Source: Thermotogae bacterium (GTDB lineage Bacteria > Thermotogota > Thermotogae > UBA12178). From it: a stretch of 44,492 bases of DNA. This document shows, piece by piece, positions 26,526 through 35,669 of this stretch. The notes beneath the pieces are model-generated. The model had not been told where the DNA came from, did no database searches, and saw only the letters and a list, made by a program, of their open reading frames with translations. Location: the NCBI GenBank assembly GCA_021161835.1, contig JAGGZV010000047.1, forward strand, positions 1-44,492. Reading direction: 5' to 3'. A program made the translations under genes and the position numbers. Within the stretch, counting starts at the first letter, position 1. The number at the start of each line of letters is the position of its first letter.

Positions 26526-27257
26526 GTGATAGAAAGGCAAATAGAAGAGGAGATCGACAGGGTCGAAAGAGAGTATTCTTTCGACCTTCCCGAAAGGGAG
26601 ATAAGCAGAGAAGAAGTGGCCATGGCCATAGAACACACGAATTTGAAAACTTTTGCCGTTCCAGAAGACATAGAAAAACTGGTGAGTGAAGCTCTCGAAC
26701 ATGAGTTTTATGGAGTATGTGTCAATCCATCGTACGTACCCATGGTTAAAGAAATGGTGAAGGACAAAAAACTGAAGGTAATAACGGTCGTGGGATTTCC
26801 GCTGGGAGCCACCTCCACGGAAGTTAAAGTTTCCGAAGCAATCTGGGCTGTTAAGAACGGAGCGGACGAAATCGATATGGTACTACACGTGGGTATGCTG
26901 AAGGCACAGAACTGGAAATATGTTTATGAGGATATCAGAGCGGTTGTGGAAGCTTCGAAAGTTCCCGTTAAGGTGATAATAGAAACAGCGTACCTGACGA
27001 AGGAAGAGAAAATAGCAGCATGTGTGATCTCCAGAATTGCCGGTGCCGAATTCGTGAAAACTTCCACGGGGTTCGCCCCTTCTGGTGCCTCGCCTGAGGA
27101 TGTGCATCTCATGAAATTCGTCGTGGGTGAGAACATGGGTGTTAAAGCTGCTGGTGGTATAAGAACCTTTGAGGATGCTTCGAAGATGTTGAGAGCAGGA
27201 GCATGTAGAATAGGCACGAGTTCAGGTGTGAAGATAATAGGGGAGGTTGGAGGATGA
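26526..27257 (+). CDS. deoC: Deoxyribose-phosphate aldolase
   Basis: DeoC splits 2-deoxyribose-5-phosphate into acetaldehyde and glyceraldehyde-3-phosphate. The 243-residue protein has the family marks IEHTNLK with the first helix, VCVNPSYVPM, VVGFPLGAT, GADEIDMVLHVG, VIIETAYL, EFVKTSTGF with the Schiff-base lysine and KAAGGIRTFEDA. An N-terminal extension of about 30 residues resembles the Thermotoga enzyme. GTG 26526 follows GGGGGTGAAAAG; the open frame runs to 26319 but lacks conservation there. The stop overlaps the next gene by 4 nt. Confidence 0.96.
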   Translation: MIERQIEEEIDRVEREYSFDLPEREISREEVAMAIEHTNLKTFAVPEDIEKLVSEALEHEFYGVCVNPSYVPMVKEMVKDKKLKVITVVGFPLGATSTEVKVSEAIWAVKNGADEIDMVLHVGMLKAQNWKYVYEDIRAVVEASKVPVKVIIETAYLTKEEKIAACVISRIAGAEFVKTSTGFAPSGASPEDVHLMKFVVGENMGVKAAGGIRTFEDASKMLRAGACRIGTSSGVKIIGEVGG

Positions 27258-27889
27258 AGGATTTCTCGAGACTGAGTCTGGACGAATTCGTGAAGAGTAC
27301 CAGCGATGCAACACCTACACCCGGTGGAGGAGCAGCGGGAGCGGTTACGGGAGCGTTGGCCGCCGCTCTCGCGAAGATGGTGGCTGGACTGACAAGGGGT
27401 AAGAAAGGCTACGAGGAATACGAGTCGGAGATGGAGCGTTTGATGGAAGAAATGGGGGAAAGACAGCAGAAAATCCTGAACCTTCTCAACGAAGATGTGA
27501 AGGCCTTCGATGGTGTTATGGACGCACTGAAGATGCCAAAAGATACACCTGAAGCCAAGGAAAAGAGAAGGCAAAAACTCCAGGAAGCGTTGAAGAAGGC
27601 GGCTGAAGTTCCCTTCGAACTTGCGCGGTGCGCTAGAACCATCATTCAAGAACTGGAACCTCTGGCAGATTGGGGTAATTCTAATGCCCTCAGCGATGTT
27701 GCAAGCTCCGCGCATCTGGCAAGAGCAGCTTTTCTGATAGCCAAAGAGAACGTGGAGATAAATCTACGCTCCATAAAAGATGAAGAGTTCGTTGCCAGCA
27801 TGAAGGAAGAACTTGAAGAACTCGAAAGACAGGTAGAAGCTGGATACACACGGGTTATGAATATCCTGGAAGAAAGGATGAAAGATTGA
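27254..27889 (+). CDS. Cyclodeaminase/cyclohydrolase (FTCD-like) protein
   Basis: The 211-residue helical protein carries TPTPGGGAAGAVTGALAAAL near residue 20 and EVPFELARCA near 115, the signatures of the formimidoyl-tetrahydrofolate cyclodeaminase family. SNALSDVASSAHLARAA is also conserved. The family splits formimino- or methenyl-folates, but stand-alone bacterial members have unproven substrates. The ATG overlaps the deoC stop by 4 nt and the next gene begins with TTG over its own stop. Confidence 0.9.
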   Translation: MKDFSRLSLDEFVKSTSDATPTPGGGAAGAVTGALAAALAKMVAGLTRGKKGYEEYESEMERLMEEMGERQQKILNLLNEDVKAFDGVMDALKMPKDTPEAKEKRRQKLQEALKKAAEVPFELARCARTIIQELEPLADWGNSNALSDVASSAHLARAAFLIAKENVEINLRSIKDEEFVASMKEELEELERQVEAGYTRVMNILEERMKD

Positions 27890-28998
27890 AATTTGAAGTT
27901 CTTCATACATTTTCTGCAGCTCGCGCCGGTATCCTGAAATTCGGTGATATTGAAGTCGCGACGCCAGTATTCATGCCCGTTGCAACCAATGCTACGGTGA
28001 AAGCCGTCCCCCACTTATTCCTGAAGGAAATGGGATATGAATTGATTCTCTCGAACACATTCCATCTCATGTTGAGGCCGGGAGAAGATGTTATAAAACG
28101 TTTCGGCGGGTTGCACAGATTCATGGGATGGGAAGGCGCGATACTGACAGATAGTGGCGGTTTTCAAGTGTTCAGTATATCCGGACGTTCCATCACCGAT
28201 GAAGGTGTCCTCTTCAAATCACCAATAGACGGTTCGAAAATATTGCTGACTCCTGAGAGAGTCATGAGGTTTCAAAACGTTCTGGGCTCTAATATAGCTA
28301 TGGTACTGGATGAATGCACAAAACCCTACATCCCCTACGAAGAAGCGAAGGAAGCGGTGGAACGAACCTTAAAATGGAGCATGGAATGCAAAAAGGTCCA
28401 CACCAGGGAAGATCAAGCGCTCTTCGGGATCGTTCAGGGTGCACTGTACGAAGAATTGAGGAAGTTGAGTGTCTTTAAAACTCTGGAAATCGGTTTCGAT
28501 GGTTACGCTATCGGTGGACTGAGCGTTGGTGAAAGGTTCGATGAAACTCTCAGGATCCTGGATGTTGTTCTTCCGCTTCTCCCATTCGAAGCACCACGTT
28601 ATTTCATGGGGTTGGGTACTCCCGAACTGATACTTGAGGCCGTGGAACGTGGTGTGGATATGTTCGATTGTGTGTATCCGACACGTGTTGGGCGTCATGG
28701 GGTGGCCATGACCTGGAAGGGAAAATTGAACATGCGCTCCGCTGCATACAAAGAAGACAAAAATCCCATCGATGAAAGATGCGGATGTTACACCTGCAGG
28801 AATTTCTCACGCGCTTACATCCATCACCTGATCACCAGAAAAGAGGTCACAGGCATGACACTTCTCACCATCCACAATCTCTGGTTCATGAAAGAGTTCA
28901 TGCAGGAAATGAGAGAATCCATCTTGAAAGGGATGTTCTCAAGATTTAAGGAGGAAGTCCTTTCATCGTGGTGCAAACCCACCGTGGAGGTGATGTAG
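27886..28998 (+). CDS. tgt: tRNA-guanine transglycosylase
   Basis: Tgt swaps guanine 34 in GUN-anticodon tRNAs for preQ1 on the way to queuosine. The 370-residue protein has Asp89 in LTDSGGFQVFS (general acid), GIVQGALYEELR, GYAIGGLSVGE and the nucleophile in VDMFDCVYPTRVGRHG. The zinc site is CGCYTCRNF with a later histidine in YIHHL. TTG 27886 is used; AAAGGA lies 7 nt upstream. The gene overlaps both neighbours by a few bases. Confidence 0.97.
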   Translation: MKFEVLHTFSAARAGILKFGDIEVATPVFMPVATNATVKAVPHLFLKEMGYELILSNTFHLMLRPGEDVIKRFGGLHRFMGWEGAILTDSGGFQVFSISGRSITDEGVLFKSPIDGSKILLTPERVMRFQNVLGSNIAMVLDECTKPYIPYEEAKEAVERTLKWSMECKKVHTREDQALFGIVQGALYEELRKLSVFKTLEIGFDGYAIGGLSVGERFDETLRILDVVLPLLPFEAPRYFMGLGTPELILEAVERGVDMFDCVYPTRVGRHGVAMTWKGKLNMRSAAYKEDKNPIDERCGCYTCRNFSRAYIHHLITRKEVTGMTLLTIHNLWFMKEFMQEMRESILKGMFSRFKEEVLSSWCKPTVEVM

Positions 28999-29612
28999 TG
29001 AAGGAAGCGATTTTGTGGCTGGCTTTTGGATATTTCATGGGCTCCATACCGTTCAGCTACATTATTCCACGTGTGCGCGGAGTAGACGTGAGAAAAGTTG
29101 GAAGCGGCAACGTTGGAGGCACCAACGCTTTGAGAGCTGTCGGATTCCCATGGGGTGTCCTGGCCATGATAGCCGACGCAGCGAAAGCGTTCATCCCGGT
29201 GATAATATGCCTACACTTAACACATAATGTATGGCTGGCCACCCTCGTTGCCACGGTTGCGGTACTCGGACACGACTTTCCAGTATGGTTGAAATTCAAG
29301 GGTGGCAAGGGAGTGGGGACAACTGTTGGATCGTATTTTGCACTTTATCCACCCGGTGGGTTCATCTTCCTGGGTATGTGGCTGGTTCTAACTTTAACAA
29401 CCAAAATAGTATCGCTTTCCTCGCTCATCGCCCTTTTGACCACGGCATTGATATTGTTCCTCATGAAGAACGTTGAAGTGGGGATATGGGGTATAGCAAT
29501 GTTCGTACTTTCAATGATCATGCACAGGGACAACATAAAACGTTTGGTGAGAGGAGAAGAAAGAAAAACGGATCTTCTGGAGTACGTGAAAAGGGGACTA
29601 GTTAAGAGATGA
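28998..29612 (+). CDS. plsY: Acyl-phosphate:glycerol-3-phosphate acyltransferase
   Basis: PlsY makes lysophosphatidic acid from acyl-phosphate. The 204-residue membrane protein has about five helices and all three loops: GSIPFSYII, KVGSGNVGGTNALRAVG and GHDFPVWLKFKGGKGVGTTVG. GTG 28998 overlaps the tgt stop by 1 nt, and GGAGGTGAT precedes it. The C-terminus is basic and cytoplasmic. The stop overlaps the next gene by 4 nt. Confidence 0.95.
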   Translation: MKEAILWLAFGYFMGSIPFSYIIPRVRGVDVRKVGSGNVGGTNALRAVGFPWGVLAMIADAAKAFIPVIICLHLTHNVWLATLVATVAVLGHDFPVWLKFKGGKGVGTTVGSYFALYPPGGFIFLGMWLVLTLTTKIVSLSSLIALLTTALILFLMKNVEVGIWGIAMFVLSMIMHRDNIKRLVRGEERKTDLLEYVKRGLVKR

Positions 29613-31351
29613 AGAAAATCGTTTTTTTGATGCCTCTTCTTCTCCTCAGTCTGACTTTTCTGTCTCAGGAAGGTCCACCAGCGGAAAAAGATCCACGTGA
29701 TGTGGCACGGTATTGGTTTGCCAGATCGCTCATATCATGGGCAGAAGGAGACTACAAAGCCGCACGCAGATATCTAACCACCGCCATGAGCGGGGAAGTG
29801 TACCTTGAAGATATCCCGGAATACTGGTATTTCATGGCCAAGCTCGATCTTGAGGAAGGAAACGTTGAAAAAGCACACGATGAACTGGATAAAGTTTCCC
29901 TCTTCGTTTACAAACCAGAGGTGGCATTTCTCATAGAGTTCATAGACTCCGTTTTGAAAGGTATGCAGAAACGAATCAAGGTTCTCGATGTGCGAAAAGT
30001 AACCACCTATAGCGGTGTCATGGGAAGCATAGAATACTTCTACTCGCCTGTTGCCGTCGATGCCATGGGTAACACTCTGCTGATACTGGATGGAGCCAAC
30101 GACAGATTGGTAAAAATCGAGGATGCGTACATGAATATAATGAACCTCGGTAAGATGGGAATCACAAAGTGCCGTGACATGATGGTCGATCATATGACAG
30201 GATGGATATACATTTCCACTGGAGAAGGTAAGATCTACAGGGTACGTGGAGAGAAAAGTGAGGAATTCGCGAAAGGATTCATATATCCCAAATTCGTCGG
30301 CGTGGACAGAATAGGAAACGTGTACATTCTGGACGTTGGAAGAGCACGGATAGTGAAATACGATTTCAAGGGAGAATATAGATGGGATTACACGTTCAGA
30401 AGAGGTTTCTCTTTCATACCCTCTGCCAGTCTTTTGAAAGATCGGATATACTTTCTGGACTTGAGAAACAGGAAAGTGGGCATCCTGAAGGTGGGTGAAG
30501 GTATTCAACCCGAAAGTGTGCCGTTCCCAGAAAATAGCAATATCGTGCGTTTGAGCGTTGGTGTGTCTGGAATACTGTTCGGTATCGACGATGAAGGCAA
30601 CACGGTTTACTGGAGTGGAAACAGATGGGTAAAAATCCATCTGGGAAAAGCCGATGGCTTAAGGGTTCTATCCACTTTCATATTTTTGTGGTCGATGGAT
30701 TCGAACGAAGTTGCGGTGGGGGAAATACATCTGAATGAACCCACGCTCCTTGTGAACATAAATGCTATATCGGTGAAACCCGGAATAAAGGTGAAAGTCA
30801 TTTACAGGATAACTGACAGGTTTGGGAACCTTATGCCATTCTCCCCCAGGTTCACCGAAATAAAGGATTCGGGAGGTAGGGTGGGATTCGATGTTGAATT
30901 GGTATTCCTCAAACCCCAGATCCACCGCTTCAAGAATGCTGAGGAATTTAAAAGCAATTTCGTTCTGTTCAACAGGGTGAATCCCGATGTAGTCATACTG
31001 GAGGAAACGAATTCATCGCTGGAGTTGAAATGTTTGTTTCCCCTACTACTCAAAAACATTGTGCTGTACACCACCGCTTCCGATGAACTGTCCAGATACA
31101 TAGCCTGGAGTAGTGGAGGAAGCCACATTCAACCCGATGAACTGCCAATTGTCATGGAGTATCTGAAAGAAGCCAGCTATCCCGTGTGGAAGGCTGGTTA
31201 TGAGATACCACCTCCACTTACACCGGGTATAAAGATGGTAACGGTGTCGTTGAATTTTGGAGGATTCGAATACACTGACACCGTCTACTATCTGAAGGAG
31301 ATGTTCGAGAGTGAACGAGAAAGTACAGCGACTCAACAACAGGGCCAATGA
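29609..31351 (+). CDS. Exported TPR and beta-propeller protein, unknown role
   Basis: The 580-residue protein starts with a signal peptide (residues 1-18). Residues 30-115 have TPR-like helices (VARYWFARSLISWAEGDYKA). From about 125 to 380 repeats such as SPVAVDAMGNTLLILDG, VGVDRIGNVYILDVG and GILFGIDDEGNTVYWSG look like a propeller of NHL or SMP-30 type. The C-terminal 200 residues form an unrecognised beta-rich domain, ending in a disordered Gln tail. The ATG overlaps plsY. A periplasmic scaffold or envelope role is plausible; no enzyme motif was found. Confidence 0.75.
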   Translation: MKKIVFLMPLLLLSLTFLSQEGPPAEKDPRDVARYWFARSLISWAEGDYKAARRYLTTAMSGEVYLEDIPEYWYFMAKLDLEEGNVEKAHDELDKVSLFVYKPEVAFLIEFIDSVLKGMQKRIKVLDVRKVTTYSGVMGSIEYFYSPVAVDAMGNTLLILDGANDRLVKIEDAYMNIMNLGKMGITKCRDMMVDHMTGWIYISTGEGKIYRVRGEKSEEFAKGFIYPKFVGVDRIGNVYILDVGRARIVKYDFKGEYRWDYTFRRGFSFIPSASLLKDRIYFLDLRNRKVGILKVGEGIQPESVPFPENSNIVRLSVGVSGILFGIDDEGNTVYWSGNRWVKIHLGKADGLRVLSTFIFLWSMDSNEVAVGEIHLNEPTLLVNINAISVKPGIKVKVIYRITDRFGNLMPFSPRFTEIKDSGGRVGFDVELVFLKPQIHRFKNAEEFKSNFVLFNRVNPDVVILEETNSSLELKCLFPLLLKNIVLYTTASDELSRYIAWSSGGSHIQPDELPIVMEYLKEASYPVWKAGYEIPPPLTPGIKMVTVSLNFGGFEYTDTVYYLKEMFESERESTATQQQGQ

Positions 31352-31673
31352 ACTGGTGAAAGAAGGAAAAGTAACAGAGGCGATAGAGCTCTACCTCAAA
31401 GCCATCCGATTCGATCCAACCGTACCTGAAGTCTACTTCAATCTCGGTACCGCACTTGCGAGTATCGATAGATTCGATGAAGCAAGGGTAGCATTTTACA
31501 AATCCAAGAAACTCGGCTTCAATAACGTTTCTTTGCTGAATCTTTACCTAGCTTACTGCGAATGCATGATAGGAAACTCAGAAAAAGCTAAGAGATTGTG
31601 CGAAAAGATCGATGAAAATGATGTGCCACTCGAAGCACGGGAACTGCTTGATGAAATAAAGAGGATGTTTTGA
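31311..31673 (+). CDS. Small TPR protein
   Basis: The 120-residue cytoplasmic protein is built of TPR repeats: AIELYLKAIRFDPTVPEVYF, then ALASIDRFDEARVAFYKSKK, then LAYCECMIGNSEKAKRLCEK. GTG 31311 has AAGGAG 10 nt upstream and overlaps the preceding gene by 41 nt. It is probably a partner or assembly factor for the upstream protein. Confidence 0.8.
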   Translation: MNEKVQRLNNRANELVKEGKVTEAIELYLKAIRFDPTVPEVYFNLGTALASIDRFDEARVAFYKSKKLGFNNVSLLNLYLAYCECMIGNSEKAKRLCEKIDENDVPLEARELLDEIKRMF

Positions 31674-31675
31674 CT

Positions 31676-31723
31676 CTTCTGAAATCACGAATTTTGGAAG
31701 ACCAGAAGCTTTTCCTCCTTTTT
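31676..31723 (+). terminator. Weak terminator candidate after the deoC operon
   Basis: CTTCTG (31676-31681) and CAGAAG (31703-31708) form a 6-bp stem with a long 21-nt loop, followed by CTTTTCCTCCTTTTTC on the plus strand. The long loop makes it weak. It is the only candidate between the two convergent operons. Confidence 0.25.
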
Positions 31724-32886
31724 CATTTATCTTCTTCATTAACCAGCAACTCCATAGCGTGCATGCTGTGAAGGATACCGGTATCCGAAAGTTTGAATCT
31801 GTCACCGTCGAGCAGGAAGAGATCCGGCGCCTTTTTCATGAGAGAACGTGCCATCTTCCAGACTACCTCACCGAATCTTTCTTCCAGGACTTTCAGATTG
31901 CACCCTTCCATGAGACGTAGACACATGAAAAAAGTTTCCTTGAGTTCGGTGTGTGCATCGTTCTGTCTGCCGTATTCTTCGGGAAGTTCACCTTGCGAAA
32001 GCGACTCAACATATTTTTTCATATCCCTCACATTCACGTATCGGTAATTCCCTACGTGCCCTCCAGCCCCGATTCCCAGGCCGATGTAATCCAGATTGAG
32101 CCAGTAACGCACGTTATGGAGACAGGGTTTGGAAACCGTCCAGTTGGAAATCTCGTACCTTCGATATCCCTGCTCGTGCAGACCTTCCACCATGGTGGTG
32201 TAATGAAGCACAGTTTCTTCTTCCGAAGGAAGGGATATCATACCTCTTTTCACGAGGTCCATCAGTGGCGTTTCTTCGTCTTCCTCCAGAAGATACACCG
32301 ACACATGCTCCGGATGAAGGATGCGAACGACCTTCAGATTTTTCTTCACGGTTTCTCCTGTCTCGCTGGGAAGACCTATCATGAAATCCACGTTAACGTT
32401 ATCGAAGAACGAATGCACCAGCTGGAAAGCCTTCAGGAAAGTTGCGAGATCGTGTGGTCTTCCGAGCAAAAAGAGTATCTCATCTTCTGCTGTTTGCAAT
32501 CCAATGCTCACACGATTCACACCCATTTCTCTGTATTCGATAAGAAGGTTCCTTTCCACATCTTCCGGATTCATCTCAACCGTTATCTCCACGTTGGAAG
32601 AGAAGGACGCGATCTTCGATGTTTTTTCCAGGATGTCCGCAAGGTAACATGCTGGTACTCTGCTTGGAGTACCTCCACCGAAATAAACACTCACAATGCT
32701 CTTTCCTTCAAACATGTGTTTCCGTAGTTTCAGTTCTTCATGCACGGCTTCGAAATAAGGTGAAAAGTCAGCGCTGACAATGGAAGGGAAATCACAGTAT
32801 ATACACTTTCTGCTGCAGAAAGGTACATGCACGTACAGGGATACCTCATTTTGCGAGGTCGATGTACAGTAGCACACCATTTCCAT
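31723..32886 (-). CDS. hemW: HemW-like radical SAM heme chaperone
   Basis: The 387-residue protein has the radical SAM CxxxCxxC in CSRKCIYCDF (Cys24, Cys28, Cys31), FGGGTPS, and GVNRVSIGLQTAEDEILFLLGR. The C-terminus has NVRYWLNLDYIGLGIGAGGHVG and a winged helix. The motif pattern is that of HemW rather than the coproporphyrinogen oxidase HemN. It binds heme in studied members. ATG 32886 follows GAGG by 4 nt, with ATG 32880 as alternative. It overlaps the upstream gene by 41 nt. Confidence 0.9.
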   Translation of the reverse strand: MEMVCYCTSTSQNEVSLYVHVPFCSRKCIYCDFPSIVSADFSPYFEAVHEELKLRKHMFEGKSIVSVYFGGGTPSRVPACYLADILEKTSKIASFSSNVEITVEMNPEDVERNLLIEYREMGVNRVSIGLQTAEDEILFLLGRPHDLATFLKAFQLVHSFFDNVNVDFMIGLPSETGETVKKNLKVVRILHPEHVSVYLLEEDEETPLMDLVKRGMISLPSEEETVLHYTTMVEGLHEQGYRRYEISNWTVSKPCLHNVRYWLNLDYIGLGIGAGGHVGNYRYVNVRDMKKYVESLSQGELPEEYGRQNDAHTELKETFFMCLRLMEGCNLKVLEERFGEVVWKMARSLMKKAPDLFLLDGDRFKLSDTGILHSMHAMELLVNEEDK

Positions 32887-33646
32887 GCATCCTCAAAAAG
32901 ACCCTGGCATCTCTTCTATCTTCCAGCACCAGTACAGGATAGAATTCCTGCGTCTCCAGAGAGAAGGCCAGCATCACGCTGAATCGAATTTTTTCGAAGT
33001 GATCGAATTCAACGAAAAGAGAAGGACCTTCCATGTAACCGGCTCCGAAGAAGAAACCGTACTCACCCAATCTGTCCTCTTCAGCGAGCCTGTAAGCAAC
33101 GTAAAGTCCTTCAGAAAAGAAACGGGTTCTCAGGACATGACCGTAGTAATTGAAATAGGTCATGGTATCGAAGTACGTATGACCCGACATGGTGATGTTC
33201 AAACCTTTGTACCCGAAGGAAATCCTGCCAAACGGCATTCTCAAGATGGTATCATTCAACAACAACGGATCACCTTCAGATACAAAGAACACCAGCTTTT
33301 GCTCGCCAGATGCAGGTGTGAAGAATTTCTGTTTCAATCCAAAAAGAAGCCAGATGTTCTCGTTTACCAGGTCCACACCCCCGCCTGCGATGATCTCCAC
33401 ATGCGAGAGTTTGACCTTCACCTTCTTTTTGAAAGGACCCAGTTTCAGCGTGGTTTCTTTGAAAACATCGTATTCTCTTTCCCATCCGTAACCCAGCTTG
33501 ATGGAGTCACCAGAAAAAGAAAAGAGTAACGGTGAAAATGTGTAAATCCTCAAACCGTCAGGGTTCAGTATTATCGAAAAAGAGGAAGAAAACAGGATAT
33601 TCCACACCACCACGAATATAAAGAAAAGCAAAAATTTATGCCTCAT
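32846..33646 (-). CDS. Exported beta-rich protein, unknown
   Basis: The 266-residue protein has a signal peptide or anchor (residues 4-24, [20 protein letters not shown]). The rest alternates aromatic beta strands, for example [37 protein letters not shown] and [21 protein letters not shown]. This pattern suggests an outer-membrane or toga-associated barrel-like fold. No family was recognised. AGGAGG lies 7 nt before ATG 33646, which overlaps the gatB stop by 11 nt. It sits between two housekeeping genes. Confidence 0.75.
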   Translation of the reverse strand: MRHKFLLFFIFVVVWNILFSSSFSIILNPDGLRIYTFSPLLFSFSGDSIKLGYGWEREYDVFKETTLKLGPFKKKVKVKLSHVEIIAGGGVDLVNENIWLLFGLKQKFFTPASGEQKLVFFVSEGDPLLLNDTILRMPFGRISFGYKGLNITMSGHTYFDTMTYFNYYGHVLRTRFFSEGLYVAYRLAEEDRLGEYGFFFGAGYMEGPSLFVEFDHFEKIRFSVMLAFSLETQEFYPVLVLEDRRDARVFLRMHGNGVLLYIDLAK

Positions 33647-35075
33647 CCAACAACCTCCTGACCACTTCGTTAACCAGTTGGGGATTGGCTTTTCCTTTCG
33701 TTTCCCTCATGACATAGCCCACGAAAAATCCCACAACGCCGGTTTTACCCGCTTTGTACTTTGCAACCGTTTTGGGGTTCTCCTCAATCGCCTTTCTCAC
33801 AAGATTTTCTATGAGGGTTTCATCGCTGGTTTGTTCCAATCCTCTTTCTTTTACAAGTTCCTCGGGATTCAGGTTTTTTGCGAACATTTCAGGAAAGATG
33901 TCTTTCGCGATCTTTGTGGATATCTTTCTGGAATCCAGCAGCTTCAACATCCTAACCAGGTTTTCGGGAGCTAGTGGTATACCTTCTTCCTCTTTCAACT
34001 CGCGCAGCACCTCGTTGATGATCCAGTTGGCCACGGTCTGCGGTTTACCGTACAGTTTAACACATTCTTCGAAATATTCAGCCACTTCCTTCCTTTCAGC
34101 TATTATGGAAGCATCGTAAGCGCGAAGCGAGTATTGCTCCTCATACCGTTTTTTTCTTTCATCGGGTAGTTCTGGAAGCATCTTTCTCAGATCTTCTATC
34201 TCCTCACGCGATAGAATGAGAGGAGGCAGGTCAGGTTCGGGGAAGTACCTGTAATCTGATTCTTCCTCTTTACCACGCATGGAAACTGTTGTTTTGGTGG
34301 CAAGATCCCAACCCCGGGTTTCCGTGCCCACATCCTCGCCCGCTTTGAGAGACTCAACTATCCTGCTGTACTCGTATTCCAGCGCCTTTTCCACGAATTT
34401 GAAGGAGTTTATGTTCTTAACTTCCACCCTGCTGCTGGATTTCCCGGTGGATTCATCAACCACCGAGATATTGGCATCGCACCTCAGAGCTCCTTTTTCC
34501 ATATCACCTGAAGAAACTCCCAGATACCGCACGATGGATCTCAACTTCTCCATGAACCTTCGCGCTTCACTCGGAGTTGAAATGTCGGGTTCCGTGACAA
34601 TCTCTATCAACGGTACACCACACCTGTTGAAATCCACCAGGCTGTAAGTGGACATGGTGATGGAATCACCTTGATGGAACATCTTGCCGGCATCCTCTTC
34701 CATGTGTATACGTCTTATCCTGACTTTTTTGGGAATACCCTCATCGTCCTCTATCACCAGATACCCGTTTTCCGCAAGGGGATGGAAATACTGGGTTATC
34801 TGATAACCCTTCGGAAGATCTGGATAGAAATAATTCTTCCTGTCGAAAGCAGAATATTCGTTTACCCTGCAATTCAACGCGAGCGCTGTCATCACCGCAT
34901 ATTCCACAGCACGCCTGTTCAAAACGGGGAGAGCACCCGGTTGAGCGGTGCAAACTGGACATATATTGGTGTTGGGTTCAGCCTGGAAGAAATTTGCAGA
35001 GCATGAGCAGAACATCTTCGATTCGGTCTGAAGCTGTACGTGAATTTCAAGACCTATGACGCATCTGTATCCCAT
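33636..35075 (-). CDS. gatB: Aspartyl/glutamyl-tRNA amidotransferase subunit B
   Basis: GatB phosphorylates and amidates Glu-tRNA(Gln) and Asp-tRNA(Asn) with GatA and GatC. The 479-residue protein opens with [22 protein letters not shown], has [20 protein letters not shown] and [20 protein letters not shown], and ends with the tRNA-binding tail [25 protein letters not shown] 35075 follows GGGGTGAG; the open frame extends to 35171 with no conservation. gatA and gatC are not in the window. It overlaps the Nudix-like gene by 22 nt. Confidence 0.97.
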   Translation of the reverse strand: MGYRCVIGLEIHVQLQTESKMFCSCSANFFQAEPNTNICPVCTAQPGALPVLNRRAVEYAVMTALALNCRVNEYSAFDRKNYFYPDLPKGYQITQYFHPLAENGYLVIEDDEGIPKKVRIRRIHMEEDAGKMFHQGDSITMSTYSLVDFNRCGVPLIEIVTEPDISTPSEARRFMEKLRSIVRYLGVSSGDMEKGALRCDANISVVDESTGKSSSRVEVKNINSFKFVEKALEYEYSRIVESLKAGEDVGTETRGWDLATKTTVSMRGKEEESDYRYFPEPDLPPLILSREEIEDLRKMLPELPDERKKRYEEQYSLRAYDASIIAERKEVAEYFEECVKLYGKPQTVANWIINEVLRELKEEEGIPLAPENLVRMLKLLDSRKISTKIAKDIFPEMFAKNLNPEELVKERGLEQTSDETLIENLVRKAIEENPKTVAKYKAGKTGVVGFFVGYVMRETKGKANPQLVNEVVRRLLDEA

Positions 35076-35665
35076 ATTCTCACCCCATTCGATATCATGT
35101 ACTCCACCACCAGTCTCGACCAGTTTTCCATTTTTTGCAGGTGTTTCGTGAGTTCGTTTCTCTTTATCCACCAGTACAGGAAATTCTCCTTTTCTCTTAT
35201 ATCAGCCGATCTGACCATCACAGCATATACCAGTCCCACGTGTACACTGCTCACTTCCGAGGATCTATCGTTTATAATCCCCAGATATCTCTCCTTCACA
35301 ACCTCCACATGCAACTCTTCATGAAGTTCTCTTTCCTTTCCATTGAAGTACGCATCGAGAGGAGTAACTCCATCGAGAGAGTTCACATGACCTCCTATAC
35401 CAACGGAGTACTTGTTGTGCAGACGCTTTTCACCCTGCTTCTCTGTGCGCTGCAGGAGAAGCAATTCGTCACCTTTGAGAATCACCATGTAAGGTATCAC
35501 CTGACGGAAAGATGGATCGTATTCCGCTTCATCGCGTGGCATGAACATTCCATGCTCCTTTATTATCCCGCGTATAAGGGTTTCATCCACCTGAAGGAAT
35601 CCTTCTTCATCGCCCAGGAGCTCTCTGAGCTTTTCGTCCGGTATCACCAGAACCCTTTCTTCCAC
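35054..35665 (-). CDS. Nudix-like protein with altered Nudix box
   Basis: The 203-residue protein has a Nudix core: [12 protein letters not shown] at 88-99 followed by [12 protein letters not shown] at 111-122. Between the glycine and the REL motif there are about six more residues than in the standard box. The first catalytic Glu is replaced by Asp98 and the glycine after the EE by His. It resembles COG4112-type predicted phosphoesterases. The substrate is unknown. GTG 35665 follows GGTGGGATG. It starts 4 nt after nrdJ, suggesting nucleotide clean-up. Confidence 0.8.
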   Translation of the reverse strand: MEERVLVIPDEKLRELLGDEEGFLQVDETLIRGIIKEHGMFMPRDEAEYDPSFRQVIPYMVILKGDELLLLQRTEKQGEKRLHNKYSVGIGGHVNSLDGVTPLDAYFNGKERELHEELHVEVVKERYLGIINDRSSEVSSVHVGLVYAVMVRSADIREKENFLYWWIKRNELTKHLQKMENWSRLVVEYMISNGVRIWDTDAS

Positions 35666-35669
35666 GACT

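Noticed and set aside
35076-35171. A 32-residue extension of gatB
   Set aside because: GatB normally starts near the [11 protein letters not shown] region, and GGGGTGAG precedes ATG 35075.
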